From contig CALMJG010000194.1 in assembly GCA_937864195.1 (NCBI GenBank), forward strand, positions 1-47,750: 47,750 nucleotides of DNA. The letters run 5' to 3'. This document shows, in pieces, positions 43,551 to 47,750 of this stretch. This DNA comes from an uncultured Novosphingobium sp. (GTDB taxonomy: Bacteria > Pseudomonadota > Alphaproteobacteria > Sphingomonadales > Sphingomonadaceae). The translations under genes were made by a program, and so were the position numbers. Positions within the stretch are counted from its first letter, which is position 1; the number at the start of each line of letters is the position of its first letter. The notes below the pieces were generated by a model that saw only the letters and a list, made by a program, of their open reading frames with translations, searched no databases and had not been told where the DNA came from.

Positions 43551-44993
43551 ATGCAGTCACAAGCCCGTCCGCCGTTTGACGAAATGCTCACCGCTGATGG
43601 TTCGGTTCGGCCGGCTTATGCGGGTTACCGGCAGTGGTACGACGATCAGGACGTGGGCTGGTTGCGGCGGCAGAACGACCGGGCAGAGCAAGTCTTTCGC
43701 CGCACGGGGATTACCTTCAATGTCTATGGCGATAATGCCGGCAAAGAGCGGCTGATTCCGTTCGACATGATTCCGCGGATCATTACCGCGGCCGAATGGC
43801 GCAAGCTTTCCCGTGGAATCGAACAGCGGGTACGGGCGATCAATGCCTTTCTGCACGATATCTATCATCGGCAGGAGATTGTGCGATCGGGTCGGCTGCC
43901 GGAACGGCTGCTTCAGGCCAACGCGGCATTCCTGCCGCAGATGATCGGCTTCACGCCACCCGGCGGGGTTTACACCCATGTGGTCGGGATCGATCTTGTG
44001 CGCACGGGGCCAGATGATTTCATGGTGCTGGAAGACAACGCCCGCACGCCATCGGGTGTCTCCTATATGTTGGAGAACCGGGAAACCATGATGGCCATGT
44101 TTCCCGAACTGTTTACGCGGATCGCGGTGCGGCCGGTTTCGGATTATCCGCGCCGGCTGGCCCGCAGCCTTGCGGCCTGTGCGCCCGACTGCGTCAATGG
44201 GCGCGTTGGAGACCGTCCGGTGGTCGCGGTGCTAACGCCGGGGATCTACAACTCAGCCTACTACGAGCATGCCTTCCTGGCGGACCAGATGGGGGCCGAA
44301 CTGGTCGAGGGCAGCGACCTGCGAGTGATGGACGGGCGCATCGCCATGCGCACGACGCGCGGCTACCAGCCGGTTGATGTGATCTATCGCCGGGTCGATG
44401 ATGAATACCTCGATCCGCTGAGCTTCAACCCAACCAGCATGCTGGGCGTTTCAGGGATCATGGACATTTACCGCGCGGGCGGGGTGACGATCGCCAATGC
44501 GCCGGGGACTGGCATTGCCGATGACAAGGCGATTTACAGCTTCATGCCGGACATCGTCGAGTTCTACACTGGCGAAAAACCGATCCTGCAGAACGTCCCC
44601 ACGTGGCGCTGCGCCGAACCGGATGCGCTGAAGTACGTTCTGGAAAATCTGGCCGAACTGGTGGTGAAGGAAGTCCACGGCTCTGGCGGCTACGGCATGT
44701 TGATCGGGCCGACCTCGTCCAGGGCCGAGATCGCCCGGTTCGAGAAGAAACTGCGCGCGCATCCCGAAAATTATATCGCCCAGCCGACGCTGGCGCTTTC
44801 ATCGGTGCCGATCTTTGCCAAGGCCGGTTTGGCGCCGCGTCATGTCGACTTGCGCCCGTTCGTGCTTGTCTCGCCGGGCGGGATCGACATCACCCCGGGC
44901 GGACTGACCCGCGTAGCGCTGCGCAAGGGGTCGCTGGTGGTCAACTCCTCGCAAGGAGGCGGGACCAAGGACAGTTGGGTTCTGGAGGACTGA
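43551..44993 (+). CDS. Circularly permuted ATP-grasp protein (COG2308 type)
   Basis: The product is a 480-residue cytoplasmic protein. Landmarks include YRQWYDDQDVGWLRRQNDRA near the N-terminus, DFMVLEDNARTPSGVSYMLE, KEVHGSGGYGMLIGP and VDLRPFVLVSPGGIDITPGG, the pattern of the circularly permuted ATP-grasp type 2 family (formerly DUF404/407). The family is predicted to form amide or peptide bonds with ATP. AGGGAG lies seven bases before the ATG. It is the first gene of a four-gene operon with alpha-E, transglutaminase-like and Anbu proteins; only four bases separate it from the next gene. The natural substrate is not known. Confidence 0.92.
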   Translation: MQSQARPPFDEMLTADGSVRPAYAGYRQWYDDQDVGWLRRQNDRAEQVFRRTGITFNVYGDNAGKERLIPFDMIPRIITAAEWRKLSRGIEQRVRAINAFLHDIYHRQEIVRSGRLPERLLQANAAFLPQMIGFTPPGGVYTHVVGIDLVRTGPDDFMVLEDNARTPSGVSYMLENRETMMAMFPELFTRIAVRPVSDYPRRLARSLAACAPDCVNGRVGDRPVVAVLTPGIYNSAYYEHAFLADQMGAELVEGSDLRVMDGRIAMRTTRGYQPVDVIYRRVDDEYLDPLSFNPTSMLGVSGIMDIYRAGGVTIANAPGTGIADDKAIYSFMPDIVEFYTGEKPILQNVPTWRCAEPDALKYVLENLAELVVKEVHGSGGYGMLIGPTSSRAEIARFEKKLRAHPENYIAQPTLALSSVPIFAKAGLAPRHVDLRPFVLVSPGGIDITPGGLTRVALRKGSLVVNSSQGGGTKDSWVLED

Positions 44994-44997
44994 GCCG

Positions 44998-45942
44998 ATG
45001 CTGGGACGTTCCGCCAATGGCATCTTCTGGATGACCCGATACCTTGAGCGGGCGGAAAATACCGCCCGCCTGCTTGACGCCGGCTTTCGCATGGCCCTGA
45101 CCCGCGGGCCCAGCGGCTCGCGAGACGAATGGCGCTCGGTGCTGGTCACCATCGGACAGGACGCCGACTACAGGGCCAGCGGCGGAGACTATTCAGGGTC
45201 GTCAGTCACCAACCACGTCCTGCGCTCGCCCGAAAATCCGGGCAGTGTCCTTGGGATGATCGAACAGGCACGCACCAATGCGCGCGCGGTTCGCACTGCC
45301 CTTACGCGCGAGGTATGGGAAGCCACCAATGAAGGCTGGATGACCCTGCATGAAATGCTTTCGCGTCCAGTAAAGGAAAGCAATCTTGGCGATGTTTTGG
45401 CTGCCATCCGGCGCCAAACCACGGTGGTTCGCGGCGCCATGGACGGAACCATGTTGCACAACGACATCTTCAACTTCGCGCGGCTCGGGACTTACATTGA
45501 GCGAGCCGACAACACGGCGCGTATCCTGGACGTAAAGTATTATGTCCTGCTGCCTTCGCTGGCTTGGGTGGGGTCAAGCCTGGATAATGCTCAATGGGAA
45601 ACCATCCTGCGTTCGGTTGCGGGCGAGCGGGCCTATCGCTGGCTGAACGCCGGGGCCCTGGATTCGCTCGGGATCGCACAGTTCCTGCTGCTGGATGAAC
45701 GCTTCCCGCGCAGTCTGGCGTTCTGCTATGAGCAGATCGGCAAGAACATGGGCGACCTGGCGCGGGAATATGGCACCCGCACAGCAGCCCATGACCTGTG
45801 GGACGACGCCGCCGCCCGACTGCAACGGACCGCGATCGAGCAGATCTTCGAACAGGGCCTGCATCAGGTAATTGTCGATTTCATCGCCGCCAACCAGCAA
45901 CTGGGCGCTGCGATCGCCGCCGCCTACCGTTTTGTGGATTGA
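44998..45942 (+). CDS. Alpha-E domain protein (COG2307, DUF403)
   Basis: The product is a 314-residue, almost entirely alpha-helical protein beginning with the family signature MLGRSANGIFWMTRYLERAE and containing ARLGTYIERADNTARILDVK. Alpha-E proteins nearly always occur next to the permuted ATP-grasp protein and are thought to assist it, with conserved Glu residues that might bind metal or substrate; the biochemical role is unproven. The gene follows the ATP-grasp gene by four bases and precedes the transglutaminase gene by 12. Confidence 0.93.
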   Translation: MLGRSANGIFWMTRYLERAENTARLLDAGFRMALTRGPSGSRDEWRSVLVTIGQDADYRASGGDYSGSSVTNHVLRSPENPGSVLGMIEQARTNARAVRTALTREVWEATNEGWMTLHEMLSRPVKESNLGDVLAAIRRQTTVVRGAMDGTMLHNDIFNFARLGTYIERADNTARILDVKYYVLLPSLAWVGSSLDNAQWETILRSVAGERAYRWLNAGALDSLGIAQFLLLDERFPRSLAFCYEQIGKNMGDLAREYGTRTAAHDLWDDAAARLQRTAIEQIFEQGLHQVIVDFIAANQQLGAAIAAAYRFVD

Positions 45943-45954
45943 GGCGCTAACACC

Positions 45955-46770
45955 ATGCAACTCTTCATTCGGCACACCACCCATTACCGGTTTGATCAAC
46001 CTGTTGCCCATGGCTTGCAGCAATTGCGCCTGAAGCCCCGTTCCGGCCCCGGACAATCCGTCATTGACTGGAATATGACGCTGGGCGGCGCGCAAGTGGA
46101 AGTTGAGTACGAAGACCAGAACGGCAACCGTACGACCCTGGCATCCGCCATGCCGGGGACGACAGAGATAACCATCACCTGCGCGGGGCTGATCGAAACC
46201 ACGGATTGTTCGGGCGTCGTGGGGGCACACGGTGGTTTCATGCCGCTCTGGTTGTTTCGCAATCAGACTGCGCTGACCGAGCCGGGGCCAAGGATGCGCG
46301 CCCTTGCCGCAAACCTGCGGGCAGAAATGCCTGACCGGCTCGACATGTTGCACCATCTTTCGGACGCAGTGCTGGCGGCGGTGCGCTATGAAATTGGCCA
46401 CACCACCGCCGCTACGCCAGCCGAACAGGCCCTGGCCGCAGGTCATGGGGTATGTCAGGATCACGCCCATATCTTTATCGGCTGCGCCCGATTGCTGGGT
46501 ATTCCGGCCCGTTATGCCAGCGGCTACTTGATGATGAACGACCGCATCGATCAGGAGGCGGGTCACGGCTGGGCCGAAGCCCATGTTGATGGCCTCGGCT
46601 GGGTCGGTTTCGACGTATCCAACGGGATTTGCCCGGATCAACGGTATGTGCGCGTTGCCACGGGCCGTGATTATCGTGATGCAGCGCCCGTGACGGCCAT
46701 ATCCTATGGCGCCGGTGAGAGCATGCTCAAGGTAAGCCTCGCGGTAGAACAGCAATTGTGCCAGCAATAG
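45955..46770 (+). CDS. Transglutaminase-like cysteine protease/ligase
   Basis: The product is 271 residues. An N-terminal beta domain (about 1-90, from MQLFIRHTTHYRFDQPVAHG) is followed by a transglutaminase core with the triad Cys167 (AAGHGVCQDHAH), His204 (GHGWAEAHV) and Asp220 (GWVGFDVSNG). No signal peptide is present, so it is cytoplasmic. Such proteins cleave or form isopeptide bonds. In this conserved four-gene neighbourhood they are predicted to act with the ATP-grasp and Anbu proteins in peptide tagging or breakdown. Confidence 0.92.
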   Translation: MQLFIRHTTHYRFDQPVAHGLQQLRLKPRSGPGQSVIDWNMTLGGAQVEVEYEDQNGNRTTLASAMPGTTEITITCAGLIETTDCSGVVGAHGGFMPLWLFRNQTALTEPGPRMRALAANLRAEMPDRLDMLHHLSDAVLAAVRYEIGHTTAATPAEQALAAGHGVCQDHAHIFIGCARLLGIPARYASGYLMMNDRIDQEAGHGWAEAHVDGLGWVGFDVSNGICPDQRYVRVATGRDYRDAAPVTAISYGAGESMLKVSLAVEQQLCQQ

Positions 46771-46796
46771 GCGGGCTGGCGAAGGGAGCTTGAGGC

Positions 46797-47546
46797 GTGA
46801 CATATTGTGTGGGCATGGCGCTATCGCGCGGGCTCGTTCTGATGAGTGACACCCGGACGAATGCCGGAGTCGATAACATTTCCACGTTTCGCAAGATGTT
46901 CCACTGGGAGGTTCCGGGGGAACGGATCATCGCGATCATGACCGCAGGCAACCTTGCCACGACCCAATCCCTCATCAGCCAGCTTGAAGAACGAAACAAG
47001 GCGCCGGGCGAACGCCGTAATTCATTGCTCGATGCCCCCAGCATGTTTCAGATCGCAGGCATTGTCGGACGCTTGTTGCGCGAAACGATCCAATCGCAGG
47101 ATGCGGACAACGGGCAGACCGGGTCTGGAGCGTTTGCCGCATCGATCATCGTTGCCGGACAGATCGCCGGCATGGAACCGCGCATGTTTCTGATCTATCC
47201 GGAAGGCAACTTCATCGAAGCCAGCTGCGACACCCCGTTTTTCCAGATCGGGGAAACCAAGTATGGGCGGCCCATCCTGCTTCGCGGCTATGATCGCGAC
47301 ATGGATTTCGCCGATGCAGTCAAGCTGCTGATGGTAAGCTTTGATTCTACACTGAAGGCGAACCTTTCGGTCGGGATGCCGCTTGACCTGCTGATCATTG
47401 AGCGAGATCAGTTCTCCCCGGTTCACGAACGCCGTGTGACGGCCGACGATCCCTACTTCAAGGCTATTTCAACCGGATGGGGCGAAGCCTTGAAGAATGC
47501 CTTCCATGCGCTGCCAGACTATGGCCTGGAGGAAGTTGACGCTTAG
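46797..47546 (+). CDS. Anbu, proteasome-related peptidase (COG3484)
   Basis: The product is 249 residues and belongs to the bacterial proteasome homologue Anbu. It begins MTYCVGMALSRGLVLMSDTR; removal of Met would leave Thr as N-terminal nucleophile, supported by the Asp of SDTR and a Lys in ISTFRKMF, as in proteasome beta subunits. The start is GTG at 46797, fixed by the need for this N-terminus. Anbu assembles into open spiral or ring particles in the cytoplasm; its substrate is unknown. It is the last gene of the four-gene cluster, 26 bases after the transglutaminase gene. Confidence 0.93.
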   Translation: MTYCVGMALSRGLVLMSDTRTNAGVDNISTFRKMFHWEVPGERIIAIMTAGNLATTQSLISQLEERNKAPGERRNSLLDAPSMFQIAGIVGRLLRETIQSQDADNGQTGSGAFAASIIVAGQIAGMEPRMFLIYPEGNFIEASCDTPFFQIGETKYGRPILLRGYDRDMDFADAVKLLMVSFDSTLKANLSVGMPLDLLIIERDQFSPVHERRVTADDPYFKAISTGWGEALKNAFHALPDYGLEEVDA

Positions 47547-47750
47547 GACGCCCTGCACGGGAGCTGTCGGTCTGATGCGACAAGAGGTGGTCACACGTCG
47601 GCACCCGTTGGCCTGGCGCGCTGTCCAGCAAGCCGGCACCAACCTGGTCCAGCGGAATCAGGAGGCGCTGCATTAAGCCGGCCTAGGGTTCGGCCAAGCG
47701 ATGTTCGGCCGCAACGGGTGAATTCCCACTTTCCGGCGCGGCAGGTGCGG
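47547..47750. other. Right-end intergenic sequence
   Basis: Nothing supported is seen in these 204 bases: no clear terminator, RNA gene or gene start. The next gene lies beyond the window. Confidence 0.5.

Overview
This 47.75-kb window comes from a GC-rich alphaproteobacterium, most likely a sphingomonad (Sphingomonadaceae). I infer this from three large TonB-dependent receptors, a UrcA-family protein, a very large RTX/FG-GAP secreted protease and the dense, overlapping gene layout. No rRNA, tRNA, CRISPR array or intact mobile element was seen.

Layout. (1) 1-4.9 kb: the end of an FAD/NAD(P)H oxidoreductase, a TonB receptor on the minus strand, a 750-bp stretch without a convincing gene, and rlmJ. 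(2) 4.9-14.8 kb, minus strand: a catabolic block of two sister TonB receptors, an exported metallo-beta-lactamase-fold hydrolase, and a three-subunit PaoABC-like molybdenum aldehyde oxidoreductase. (3) 15.4-26.4 kb, plus strand, divergent from block 2: a tightly coupled nitrogen-assimilation operon with an ABC importer (lipoprotein, permease, ATPase), a NikR-like ribbon-helix-helix regulator, two DUF1989 proteins (carboxyguanidine deiminase type), a biotin-dependent urea/guanidine carboxylase, allophanate hydrolase and a periplasmic beta-propeller. The DUF1989 pair suggests guanidine rather than free urea as substrate. (4) 26.4-29.7 kb, minus strand: a UrcA protein, then a coupled operon of membrane fatty acid/sterol hydroxylase, TPR-sulfotransferase and a small exported protein. 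(5) 29.9-33.2 kb: a LysR regulator divergent from a 2-oxoglutarate/Fe(II) dioxygenase operon with two unknown proteins. (6) 33.4-39.5 kb: a second membrane hydroxylase, a small membrane protein and a 1397-residue M10 metalloprotease with RTX repeats. (7) 39.6-43.5 kb: an MgtA-like P-type ATPase and an LPG-synthase-type membrane protein, flanked by a recent duplicate fragment of the protease gene and an IS6-type transposase relic. (8) 43.5-47.5 kb: the four-gene ATP-grasp / alpha-E / transglutaminase / Anbu cluster.

The most interesting signal is the regulatory layer of blocks 2 and 3. The operon encodes a NikR-fold regulator that has lost three of the four nickel ligands. The divergent region next to it carries two sites of the form RTATTA-N16-TAATAT, the same architecture as the E. 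coli NikR operator GTATGA-N16-TCATAC. One site lies on the TonB-receptor side and one lies 58 bp before the ABC operon. No guanidine riboswitch was recognised. This points to a protein-based, probably nickel-independent control circuit joining outer-membrane uptake, inner-membrane uptake and guanidine/urea carboxylation. Further paired TATTAC motifs near 26.4, 26.9 and 33.2 kb may extend it.
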